In this document: positions 1 through 6,913 of the stretch, piece after piece
How the letters are laid out: every line of letters begins with the position of its first letter
Numbering within the stretch: position 1 is the first letter of the stretch
Source of the DNA: Thalassovita mangrovi
Lineage (GTDB): Bacteria > Pseudomonadota > Alphaproteobacteria > Rhodobacterales > Rhodobacteraceae
Direction of reading: 5' to 3'
DNA length: 64,000 bases
Assembly: GCF_009857745.1 (NCBI RefSeq)
Contig: NZ_WWEN01000005.1
Location: 248,001 to 312,000, forward strand
Translations under genes and position numbers: made by a program
The notes under the pieces: generated by a model
Seen by the model: only the letters and a program-made list of their open reading frames with translations
Told to the model about the DNA's origin: nothing
Databases searched by the model: none

Positions 1-1
1 C

Positions 2-787
2 TATGTGCCGTTCGAGGAAAACGGGTCGAACTTCCCCAAGTCGATCAATTTCAACGAAGCCTGGGACATGTCCTATGAGGCGCCCGAAGACCATCCCGAT
101 TACCTGGCCAAATGGCGGATGACCGGCCCGAACATCTGGCCCGACATCCCCGGCTGGCAGGACACCGTTTCTGGCTATTACGATGCGGCCTTCAACCTGG
201 GCCTGCGACTGCTGGATGCGCTGGCGCTGGAACTCGGCGTCGAGACCGAGGAACTGACCCGCCACATCACCTATCCGACCTCGCAGCTGCGCCTGCTGCG
301 CTATATCGAAAACGACATGCCCGCGACCAAGGAAATCGTCGGCATCGGCGCGCATTCCGATTTCGAATGCTTCACCATCCTGCTGACCGGGTCGCCGGGC
401 CTGCAGGTGATGAATGCCGAAGACGTCTGGATCGAGGCGCCGCCGCTGCCGGGCTGTTTCGTTGTCAATATCGGCGACATCTTCGAAGCCTGGTCGGGCG
501 GCCAGTTCAAGTCGACGCAGCACCGGGTGATCAATATCGGCAAGGAACGCTATTCGATGCCGCTGTTCTTCGGGCTGGATTATCACACCGTGGTCGAACC
601 GCTGGAAAAGTTCCGCACGCCCGAAACGCTGGAAAAATATCCGCCGATGAAGGCCGGCGAACACCTGATGCGGATGACGGTCAAATCCTTCCGCTACATG
701 GCGGACGCCTATGACAAGGGCGAGTTGATCCCCGATTACGAGGTGCCCGAGGAAAACCCGTTCAAACGCGAAGCCAAGGAAACCTGA
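2..787 (+). CDS. 2OG/Fe(II) oxygenase, isopenicillin N synthase family (5' truncated)
   Basis: The reading frame is open to the window edge, so the N-terminal part lies outside; about 260 residues are visible against roughly 320-350 for the family. Counting from the GTG at position 5, the iron triad is H117-x-D119 (in GAHSDFECF) and H173 (in STQHRV), and the 2-oxoglutarate-binding R182-x-S184 follows (ERYSMP). These oxygenases couple oxidation of a substrate to decarboxylation of 2-oxoglutarate in the cytoplasm. The missing N-terminal domain usually carries substrate specificity, so the substrate cannot be named. A strong hairpin closes the gene about 40 bases downstream. Confidence 0.85.
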   Translation, partial: YVPFEENGSNFPKSINFNEAWDMSYEAPEDHPDYLAKWRMTGPNIWPDIPGWQDTVSGYYDAAFNLGLRLLDALALELGVETEELTRHITYPTSQLRLLRYIENDMPATKEIVGIGAHSDFECFTILLTGSPGLQVMNAEDVWIEAPPLPGCFVVNIGDIFEAWSGGQFKSTQHRVINIGKERYSMPLFFGLDYHTVVEPLEKFRTPETLEKYPPMKAGEHLMRMTVKSFRYMADAYDKGELIPDYEVPEENPFKREAKET

Positions 788-826
788 GCCCCCGGATTTC
801 GCCACGGGCGTCCACTCGCAGTGATT

Positions 827-852
827 GGGGAGGTCTAGCGGCCTCCCCTTTC
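827..852 (+). terminator. Intrinsic terminator after the oxygenase gene
   Basis: GGGGAGG (827-833) pairs with CCTCCCC (842-848) around an 8-base loop and is followed by a short T tract. It lies between the end of the plus-strand oxygenase and the end of the minus-strand apbE, so it probably separates two convergent units. Confidence 0.6.
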
Positions 853-941
853 ACCCGCGCGGCTGCGGGAAGGTTTTGATCTTGTGACGGGGGCTTGGCC
901 GCTTGGCCGGGGCGACCGCCCCCCTCATTGCCCGGAAGGGA

Positions 942-1904
942 TCACGCGGCCTCCCCCGCGAACAAAGGCCCGGTGCCCACGGCCCGGATACTCGCATCCG
1001 CGTCGCGCAGCAGAAACAGCGCGCTGTAGCCGTGTCGCCGCATAAGGGCGCGGCCCTCCTCGACGCTCAGCACCATCAGGGCGGTCGCCCAGGCGTCGGC
1101 CTCGGCGGTGCTCGGCGCGACGACGGTCACCGAGGCGGGCGTGTTCAGCGCCGGCCCGCCCTTGCGCGGGTCCATCGTGTGCGACAACTCGCGGCCGTTG
1201 ACCGTGACCCAATGGCGGTAATCGCCCGAGGTGGCGACGGCGGCATCGTGCAGCGCGAGGATCGAATGCGGCGCGCGGCGGGTCCGGTCCGGGGCCTCGA
1301 CCGCGACGGTCCAGGCCTCGCCATCGGGGCGCAGCCCGATCGCACGCATTTCGCCGTCGATCCCGACCAGCGCCGACCCGATCCCGAAACCGCGCAGCGT
1401 CTCGGCCAGCCGGTCGACGCCATAGCCCTTGGCGATCCCGTTCAGGTCCAGCGTGACCGGCGCATGTTTGCGTACCCGCCCCGCCGCGACGTCCAGCTCA
1501 AGCGCATCGGATGCGGGCACCCGCTGCGCAGTCAATGCGGCACGGATACGGTCGGGCTGCGCCGCCTCGGGGCCGAAGCCCCAGGCGGTGACGGCATCAC
1601 CCATGCCGATATCGAAGGCTCCTTCCGAGGCCCGCCCGATCTCCAGCCCGAGGCGCAGCACCTCGATCAGCCGAGCGGGCAAGTCGATCCAGTCGCCCAC
1701 CGGCGCCGCGTTCAACCGCATCAGGTCGCTGCCGGGTTTCCAGGTGGACATCTGGCCATCGACCTCGTCCACCGCCGCCTGCAGCGCGGCCTGCACCGGC
1801 GCGGGATCGCACCCCGCAGGCGCGAAGAACAGCGCCGTCCAGCGCGTGCCCATGGTCGGCCCGTTCAGGGCGTGGCGTTCGGGATCAGTAGACGTCTTCT
1901 GCAT
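942..1904 (-). CDS. apbE: FAD:protein FMN transferase (ApbE family)
   Basis: ApbE enzymes attach FMN covalently to Ser/Thr of target proteins, using FAD and Mg2+. Family motifs are present in order: GPTMGTRW near the N-terminus, GAFDIGMGDAV, LDLNGIAKGYGVD, and near the C-terminus SHTMDPRKGGPA followed by ADAWATALM. Length (320 aa) is normal. Start supported by GGAGGGA four bases before the ATG. The N-terminus has no hydrophobic signal or lipobox, unlike many ApbE proteins, so it may act in the cytoplasm or the signal may have been lost. It overlaps the reductase gene upstream by 20 bp and closes an operon holding a DUF2271 protein, a likely flavinylation target. Confidence 0.9.
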   Translation of the reverse strand: MQKTSTDPERHALNGPTMGTRWTALFFAPAGCDPAPVQAALQAAVDEVDGQMSTWKPGSDLMRLNAAPVGDWIDLPARLIEVLRLGLEIGRASEGAFDIGMGDAVTAWGFGPEAAQPDRIRAALTAQRVPASDALELDVAAGRVRKHAPVTLDLNGIAKGYGVDRLAETLRGFGIGSALVGIDGEMRAIGLRPDGEAWTVAVEAPDRTRRAPHSILALHDAAVATSGDYRHWVTVNGRELSHTMDPRKGGPALNTPASVTVVAPSTAEADAWATALMVLSVEEGRALMRRHGYSALFLLRDADASIRAVGTGPLFAGEAA

Positions 1905-4092
1905 AGCGTCCCTCCGCTTTCAGCACCGCCGGGGTCATCCCACTGGGTGCAAGGATTTCGGTCAGCGCCTCGGCGACGCCCGCGGCCATGTCGCGGCCGC
2001 CGCAGACCATGACCCGCGCGCCGTCCCGGATCAGCCGGGCAACCTCGGGCGCTTCGGCGCGCAGCGCGTCCTGCACGTAATGCGGCCGCACCCCGCGCGA
2101 CACGGCGGTGACGATCCGGGACAGACGGCCCTCGGCCTGCCAGACCGGCAGGTCCTCGCCATACAGGAAATCGCTGTCGGGATGGCGCATGCCGAAGAAC
2201 AGGTGGACCGGCCGCTGCCGCGCATTGCCGCGCACGAACCCGGCCAGCGGGCCGATCCCGGTACCCGCGCCGATCAGGATCAGCGGGGTCCGGCCGCGAT
2301 CCGGCTGGAACCCGGGATTGCGGCGCAGGAAGGCCGACACCGTGTCGCCCGGCTGCAGCGCCGTCAACTGGCCGGAACACAGCCCGCCGGGATGCTTGCG
2401 CACCACGATTTCCACGAAGCCGTCACGGCGGGCGGAGGCGAGCGAATAAAGCCGCGGCAGGGCGGACCCGTCCGGCAGGATGCCCAGCAGGTCGCCCGCC
2501 CGGAACCGTGCGAAGCCCTGCCCGGTCAGCCGCTGCCACGGCGTCGCTTTCGGCAGCGCGAAGCGCAGGATCGCCATCGGGGCCTGCACCTCGGCACCGT
2601 AATCGCGGCGCGACAGCAGGGTCAGTTGCTGCGACACAGGCGGCACCGGCTGATGCGACAGTTCCAGATCGATCCCGAGCGCCTGGCCCAATGCGCGGCC
2701 CCAGCGGGCGAAATCCTGCGGCGACTGGCGGTCGACGGTGTCGAAGGGAACAAGCTGCACCCACCCCTTGTCCTGCGCGCCCCGGTCCACGGCGGCGGCG
2801 AAGGCGCAATACTCCGGGAAGCTGCGATCGCCGAAGCCGAGAACGGCCAGCGGCGCGGCGGGCACGGTTTCAAGCCGCCCGAGCCGGTCGAGGAATCCCT
2901 TCGCCGAGGCCGGTGCGTCGCCGTCGCCATAGGTCGCGGCCAGCACGATGAAACGTTCGGCGCGGCCATAGCGGGCCGGATCGAAGCCCGACATCGGGGC
3001 GGCATGGACGCTGTGCCCGGCGTCGGTCAGCGCCCGGTGCAGCGTCGCCGCGAACCCCCAGGTGCTGCCGCCTTCGCTGCCGACCAGCAGGATGGTTTCG
3101 GCCCGGCTGGCGGGCTGGTTGCCGCGAATGCGCGGCCGTCCGCGCCGCCCGGCCAGCCAGACCAGAACGCCGGTCGCGCCCAATGCAGGCACCCCAAGCG
3201 CCATCACCCCAAGCAGCAGGCCAAGCGCGGCAGCCCCCTGCCCGGTATGCAGCATATAGATGGTCTCGTTCACCCGGTCCCACCCGGCAAGGTCTGCCCA
3301 GGACAGCAGCGCGCCGGTGCCCTGATCGATATATCCGGTGCCTTGGTCCGTCTTCAGCGTGAACACGTCCGTCGCATCGTCCGGGTAGGGAAAGCTCAGC
3401 TCGCGCAGCTCGGCAACCGGGGTCGCCTGCAGCTGGTCGATCGCCCCAAGCGCCACACCGGTTTCGCCGCTCACCTCTGCCGGGAAGACCGGACCGGCAG
3501 CGCCATCGGGCAGCAGCTCGAACGTGGCGGCGCTCATCCACAGCGCCGTGGCCGAGGACAGAACCAGGCCGAATACGGCGACGCGGGCGATTTCCGTGTG
3601 CAGCCGCCCGGCAAGCGGGCCTTGCACCGGTGCGAACCAGCGCCGCCAGCCGCCCGCGCGCCGCGCCACCAGCGCCGCGCCGGACAGCGCCAGCACCAGC
3701 ATCGCCGCCGCCCCCGCCGCCATGGCGATCCGGCCGCCAGCGCCAAGGAACAGCGACCGGTGCAGATTGGTCAGCCAGCGTTCGGTCTGATTGGGGTCGG
3801 CCGAAGCGACCCCCTGCCCGGTCGCGGGATCGATCACCGCCGCGCCGGGCGCGCCCTGATCGAACCAGTAGGCGGTGATCCGCCCCGACGGCGCGCGGCG
3901 GATCTGTTCGACGCCGGGATAGGCCGCCTGGATGCGCGTGCCGAGCTCGGCAACGCTCAGCCCGGCCTCGGCCTGCGGCGCGCTTATCCGGTCGGCCGCC
4001 GGGAAGATCGACAGCACCGCGCCGCTCAGCGTCAGCACGGTGACAAGGGCCAGGGCCACAAGCCCCGGCCAGCGGTGAAGGGCGCGGATCAT
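1885..4092 (-). CDS. PepSY-TM / flavodoxin / ferredoxin-NADP reductase fusion (transmembrane reductase)
   Basis: This 735-aa protein has three parts. Residues 1-320 form a PepSY_TM unit with about four membrane helices (near 8-30, 120-143, 168-190 and 288-314) and His at 6, 111, 165 and 282 close to the helices. Residues 333-475 are a flavodoxin domain (LLVGSEGGSTW; AATYGDGDAP). Residues 490-735 are a sulfite-reductase-type FAD/NADPH domain (RLYSLAS at 547-553; IGAGTGIGPLAGF at 607-619). NADPH electrons would pass through FAD and FMN to the membrane part and out to an extracytoplasmic acceptor. The gene lies between a DUF2271 protein and apbE. The acceptor is not known; metal or quinone reduction are possibilities. 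Confidence 0.85.
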   Translation of the reverse strand: MIRALHRWPGLVALALVTVLTLSGAVLSIFPAADRISAPQAEAGLSVAELGTRIQAAYPGVEQIRRAPSGRITAYWFDQGAPGAAVIDPATGQGVASADPNQTERWLTNLHRSLFLGAGGRIAMAAGAAAMLVLALSGAALVARRAGGWRRWFAPVQGPLAGRLHTEIARVAVFGLVLSSATALWMSAATFELLPDGAAGPVFPAEVSGETGVALGAIDQLQATPVAELRELSFPYPDDATDVFTLKTDQGTGYIDQGTGALLSWADLAGWDRVNETIYMLHTGQGAAALGLLLGVMALGVPALGATGVLVWLAGRRGRPRIRGNQPASRAETILLVGSEGGSTWGFAATLHRALTDAGHSVHAAPMSGFDPARYGRAERFIVLAATYGDGDAPASAKGFLDRLGRLETVPAAPLAVLGFGDRSFPEYCAFAAAVDRGAQDKGWVQLVPFDTVDRQSPQDFARWGRALGQALGIDLELSHQPVPPVSQQLTLLSRRDYGAEVQAPMAILRFALPKATPWQRLTGQGFARFRAGDLLGILPDGSALPRLYSLASARRDGFVEIVVRKHPGGLCSGQLTALQPGDTVSAFLRRNPGFQPDRGRTPLILIGAGTGIGPLAGFVRGNARQRPVHLFFGMRHPDSDFLYGEDLPVWQAEGRLSRIVTAVSRGVRPHYVQDALRAEAPEVARLIRDGARVMVCGGRDMAAGVAEALTEILAPSGMTPAVLKAEGRYAEDVY

Positions 4093-4104
4093 CGCATGAT
4101 CTCC

Positions 4105-4575
4105 TTACATGTCGTAGCTGAAATCGGCGATATAACGGCGGCCGCGCACCGGCTGGCCCGCGCCATCAGAGGTCAGCGGCACCGCCACCTCGTTCGGGCT
4201 GTCGCGCATATCCTCGACCGCCGCGTCGATATGGAGCGTATAGCCCGCATCGAACAGCGCATCGGCCAGGTCGAGCGTGATTTCCAGCGACCGGCCAGCG
4301 CCCACGCTGGCGCCGGTGATGCCGTTGATCTGCGCCGGATCGCCGCCGGTGGCGCGATACCAGTCGGTCAGGTGCTCGTAATATTTCGACTTGCCGCCCG
4401 CCATCCACAGGCTGCCGACATAGGCGCCCGAAGCGTCGGTGACATAGAGCGCGAGATAAGCACCGTCGCCGCCGTAGTTGTTGAGATTGGTGGTCAGCGT
4501 GACCGGGCGCGCCATGGCAAGACCGGGCAGCGTCAGCGCCGTTGTCAGCGCAAGCATTGCGAGGGGGGATTTCAT
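4105..4575 (-). CDS. DUF2271 exported protein, possible flavinylation substrate
   Basis: 156 aa with a signal peptide (residues 1-22, ending GLAMA) and a DUF2271-type body (NNYGGDGAYLALYVTDASG; a C-terminal YIADFSYDM). Residues 84-90 read NGITGAS, close to the D-x-x-S/T-G-A-T/S motif that ApbE modifies with FMN in proteins such as NqrC and RnfG, with S90 in the acceptor position. DUF2271 genes are known to co-occur with ApbE and PepSY genes. The gene ends 12 bases before the reductase start. Inference: it is the extracytoplasmic redox partner of the reductase. Confidence 0.75.
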   Translation of the reverse strand: MKSPLAMLALTTALTLPGLAMARPVTLTTNLNNYGGDGAYLALYVTDASGAYVGSLWMAGGKSKYYEHLTDWYRATGGDPAQINGITGASVGAGRSLEITLDLADALFDAGYTLHIDAAVEDMRDSPNEVAVPLTSDGAGQPVRGRRYIADFSYDM

Positions 4576-4618
4576 CGTTTTAAGTCCTTCGTTGAAGATG
4601 GTGATGGGAGGGCCGGGG

Positions 4619-4951
4619 TCAGTTCACCTGAACCTTCGGCGGCGCGCCGTTGCCGAACAGGCCGTTCTGCGGCGGGGCGACTGTGCCGACAGGGGCCGGA
4701 TTGGTCATGCCCCCCTTGCGGCCATAATCATCATCGTCGTCGTCGTCATCATCATCGTCGTCATCATCATCGTCGTCGTCATGGCTGCTGGCAAAGATCA
4801 GCGGCAGGTCGTCCTGCGCGTCGCCGAAAAGCGCCGCGAAGGGGCGCGATGCGCCGTCGTCTGCTGCGGCGCGCATGGCGCTCCATGCGGGGACACCGAT
4901 GGCGGCCGTCAGCGCGGTCGAGGCGACAAGAAGGGTAAGGGTCTTTTTCAT
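4619..4951 (-). CDS. Exported protein with an uninterrupted 18-Asp tract
   Basis: About 110 aa. The ATG at 4951 starts a clear signal peptide (MKKTLTLLVASTALTAAIG...). After FASSH come 18 consecutive Asp residues encoded by 4727-4780 with mixed GAC/GAT codons, then YGRKGG and a Pro/Gly-rich tail. No catalytic motif is visible. Poly-Asp stretches bind divalent or trivalent cations, so a periplasmic metal buffer or chaperone is plausible but unproven. It is the first gene of the unit that continues with DUF2271, reductase and apbE. A direct-repeat box lies 44 bases ahead of the start. I know no named family for it. Confidence 0.75.
   Translation of the reverse strand: MKKTLTLLVASTALTAAIGVPAWSAMRAAADDGASRPFAALFGDAQDDLPLIFASSHDDDDDDDDDDDDDDDDDDYGRKGGMTNPAPVGTVAPPQNGLFGNGAPPKVQVN
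4727..4780 (-). repeat. (GAC/GAT)18 trinucleotide tract encoding poly-Asp
   Basis: Eighteen codons, each GAC or GAT on the minus strand (GTC/ATC on plus), in blocks of three or four. Codon mixing argues against a recent pure-repeat expansion and for selection on the Asp residues. Confidence 0.95.
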
Positions 4952-4994
4952 GACAGGTTTCCTTTCATCTGCTGAACCCAATCTGGGGACCCGA

Positions 4995-5012
4995 CCTGAG
5001 GGTTTCCTGACG
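4995..5012 (-). promoter_or_regulatory. OmpR-type direct repeat upstream of the poly-Asp gene
   Basis: Read on the minus strand: CGTCAGG, four bases, CCTCAGG, an 11-bp period. It ends 44 bases before the ATG at 4951, almost the same distance as the matching boxes ahead of the response regulator and the small PepSY gene. Tandem half-sites with an 11-bp period are typical of OmpR-family binding sites. Confidence 0.55.
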
Positions 5013-5027
5013 CGGCGGCGATTCCCG

Positions 5028-5045
5028 CTTCAGCCTGGCGTCAGG
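5028..5045 (+). promoter_or_regulatory. Second OmpR-type direct repeat, opposite orientation
   Basis: On the plus strand CTTCAGC (5028-5034), four bases, CGTCAGG (5039-5045), the same 11-bp period as the other boxes. It lies between the cytochrome terminator and the box at 4995-5012 and points away from the poly-Asp gene. Confidence 0.45.
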
Positions 5046-5048
5046 AAC

Positions 5049-5079
5049 GAAAAAGGCCCCGCCGGGGAGAGCGGGGCCT
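5049..5079 (-). terminator. Intrinsic terminator after the cytochrome b561 gene
   Basis: GGCCCCGC (5055-5062) pairs perfectly with GCGGGGCC (5071-5078) around an 8-base loop. On the minus strand it is followed by five T (the A run at 5050-5054). It ends the PepSY-cytochrome unit and shows that the poly-Asp gene needs its own promoter. Confidence 0.85.
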
Positions 5080-5115
5080 GAGCGGCCGAAGGGACGGTCG
5101 GCCGGGGGCGCGGGA

Positions 5116-5799
5116 TCAGGCGATATCGCCGGGTCCGGGCGCCCGCTTGTCGCCGGTGACCATGGCGCGGGCCAGGTTTTCGCGATGCCGGAAGGAGGCA
5201 AGCACAACGCCCCCCACATGCAGCGCCACCAGCAGAAGCATCAGGTTGGCGAAGGCTTCGTGCAGGTCCTCGAGCATCTCTTCGCTGCCTCCGCCATAAC
5301 CTTCGCCACGGGTTTCGTATTCCTCGTCCTCGTCGCCGTCGGCGAAGGCAGGGGCAACCACCTGCGGCAGGTCGGGCAGCATCGCCATGCGCGCCGGTTC
5401 TTCCATCAGCCAGCCGGTGAAGGCGGTGCCGGACAAGGTGGCGAGCAGCGCAACGATCATCGCCGCGCCCGCCGGGTTGTGGCCGAGATAGCGGCGTTCC
5501 CGGCCCTGCACCATGTCACCTGCATAGGCCAGCGTCGCGCCCGGCCCTTTCATAAACTGCGTGAACCGCGCGTAGCGGCTGCCGATCAGGCCCCAGACCA
5601 GCCGGAAGGCGACCAGCCCGGCGACCGCATAACCGGCGAATTCGTGGACCGGCTGAAGCTCATCCGCCGTCAGCCAGGCGATTGCGAAGGCCGCGACCAG
5701 CCCCCAGTGAAAGATGCGGACAAGCGGGTCCCAGACCCGCACCGTTCCCGCCGCGCCGCCAGTCATCCGGGCGGTTTCCCGGGCGCCTATATCAGTCAT
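5116..5799 (-). CDS. Cytochrome b561-type membrane protein with an acidic loop
   Basis: 227 aa from the ATG at 5799, which overlaps the upstream PepSY gene by 8 bp (ATGACTGA). Four membrane segments carry the likely haem-b ligands H31 (RIFHWG), H52, H180 and H194. This is the di-haem arrangement of bacterial cytochrome b561 proteins, which move electrons between quinol and periplasmic partners. Between helices 3 and 4 is a strongly acidic extracytoplasmic loop (DGDEDEE at 154-160, continuing to residue 180). That loop fits the acidic character of its neighbours. The partner is probably the co-transcribed PepSY protein. Confidence 0.85.
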   Translation of the reverse strand: MTDIGARETARMTGGAAGTVRVWDPLVRIFHWGLVAAFAIAWLTADELQPVHEFAGYAVAGLVAFRLVWGLIGSRYARFTQFMKGPGATLAYAGDMVQGRERRYLGHNPAGAAMIVALLATLSGTAFTGWLMEEPARMAMLPDLPQVVAPAFADGDEDEEYETRGEGYGGGSEEMLEDLHEAFANLMLLLVALHVGGVVLASFRHRENLARAMVTGDKRAPGPGDIA

Positions 5800-6106
5800 C
5801 TTCCGACTTCTCCTTGGTCTTCCGGGGCCGGTCGTCGTCATCTTCGTATTCGAGCTCGATCACCTGCAGCGTCGAGGGATGCACCGTCACCTCGATCCGG
5901 CGGCCGTCGGCATCGGTACCGTCGATTTCATAGCAGCCGTCATCGATCTTGATCCGCCGCACCGTCCATCCGTTTTCCTCGGCCAGTTGCGCCACCGAGG
6001 CGCGTGGCTGCCAATCCGCCATCGGCACGAAGCAATCGTCGTCGGCCAACACTGCCCCGGCCGGCAGAACGGCGAGAAAGCTAAGAATTGTCAGTGTCTT
6101 CTTCAT
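5792..6106 (-). CDS. Small periplasmic PepSY-domain protein
   Basis: 104 aa: signal peptide (residues 1-21), then one PepSY domain (QLAEENGWTVRRIKIDDGCYEI, followed by DADGRRIEVTV), then an acidic tail (EYEDDDD and KSEDD). Two Cys (25 and 58) could form a disulfide. Small PepSY proteins of this kind often sit beside cytochrome b561 and two-component systems. The gene is coupled to the cytochrome gene by an 8-bp overlap and is divergent from the response regulator. Confidence 0.8.
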   Translation of the reverse strand: MKKTLTILSFLAVLPAGAVLADDDCFVPMADWQPRASVAQLAEENGWTVRRIKIDDGCYEIDGTDADGRRIEVTVHPSTLQVIELEYEDDDDRPRKTKEKSEDD

Positions 6107-6156
6107 GGGCCAAACTCCGTGTTGCGGCCATTTCGGGATCGGTTATGAGCGGCGAA

Positions 6157-6174
6157 GCTGACGGCAGCCTGAAG
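6157..6174 (-). promoter_or_regulatory. OmpR-type direct repeat facing the PepSY-cytochrome unit
   Basis: On the minus strand CTTCAGG, four bases, CGTCAGC (plus-strand CCTGAAG at 6168-6174 and GCTGACG at 6157-6163). The period is 11 bp, and the box lies 50 bases before the PepSY start at 6106. Confidence 0.6.
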
Positions 6175-6190
6175 ACCGGCACTCGGGCGA

Positions 6191-6208
6191 CGTCAGCTTT
6201 GCGTCAGC
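6191..6208 (+). promoter_or_regulatory. OmpR-type direct repeat facing the two-component operon
   Basis: CGTCAGC (6191-6197), TTTG, CGTCAGC (6202-6208): a perfect direct repeat with an 11-bp period, 45 bases before the response regulator start. It suggests autoregulation together with control of the divergent PepSY-cytochrome unit. Confidence 0.65.
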
Positions 6209-6253
6209 CGGGTCGGTCATGAAGGGCGCAACGGAACAGGAACGGGAACGGAT

Positions 6254-6913
6254 ATGCGCATATTGCTGATCGAGGACGACACGGTTCTGGGCGCCGCAGT
6301 GCGCGACCAGATCGCAAGCGACGGCCAGTCGGTGGATTGGGTCACCCGCCTCGACGCGGCGGGCGATGCGCTTGTCGGCGCGGCCTATGACCTGATCCTG
6401 CTGGACCTGATGCTGCCCGACGGGCGCGGCATCCCCTTCCTGAAAAAGCTGCGGACACGCGGCGACGTGACCCCGGTGATCATCCTGACCGCGCTCGACC
6501 AGGTGACCGACCGGATCGAGGGGCTGAACGCGGGCGCCGACGATTACCTGGTCAAACCCTTCGACCTGGCGGAACTGTCGGCGCGGATCGGATCGGTCGC
6601 GCGGCGTTACAGCGGCAACCCGAACCCGATCATCACCCACGGCGGGCTGGAAATCGACCTCGCCGCGCGCAGCATTTTCCGCGACGGCAAACCGGTGCAG
6701 CTGACCGCCCGCGAATGGGCCCTGTTCGAGGCCTTCCTGTCCCGCCCCGGTCAGCTTCTGTCCAAAGCGCAGCTTGAGGAAAAGCTCTATGCCTTCGATG
6801 CCGAGGTGGAAAGCAACACGATCGAGGTCCATGTCAGCCGCCTGCGCAAGAAGCTGGGACCGAAAGTGATCGAGACCGAACGCGGCATGGGCTACCGGCT
6901 GGGGGCGTCATGA
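6254..6913 (+). CDS. OmpR/QseB-family response regulator
   Basis: 219 aa. Receiver domain 1-115 with acidic pocket E7-D8-D9, phospho-acceptor D51 (LILLDLMLPDG) and conserved Lys in YLVKPF. The winged-helix output domain covers about 125-219 (LTAREWALFEAFL ... SNTIEVHVSRLRKKLG), the pattern of QseB/PmrA-type regulators. Its stop overlaps the kinase start (ATGA). Direct-repeat boxes lie ahead of this gene, the divergent PepSY gene and the poly-Asp gene. It therefore probably controls the whole redox locus; the inducing signal is unknown. Confidence 0.9.
   Translation: MRILLIEDDTVLGAAVRDQIASDGQSVDWVTRLDAAGDALVGAAYDLILLDLMLPDGRGIPFLKKLRTRGDVTPVIILTALDQVTDRIEGLNAGADDYLVKPFDLAELSARIGSVARRYSGNPNPIITHGGLEIDLAARSIFRDGKPVQLTAREWALFEAFLSRPGQLLSKAQLEEKLYAFDAEVESNTIEVHVSRLRKKLGPKVIETERGMGYRLGAS

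Noticed and set aside
1429-4938. Very long plus-strand open frame opposite the ApbE/reductase genes
   Set aside because: It is antisense to genes with clear motifs, is rich in Arg/Ala/Pro as expected of GC-rich shadow frames, and has no recognisable domain.
4478-4975. Plus-strand frame with an Ile/Val run opposite the poly-Asp tract
   Set aside because: The Ile/Val run is simply the reverse complement of the GAC/GAT codons; the minus-strand frame has a signal peptide and proper operon context.
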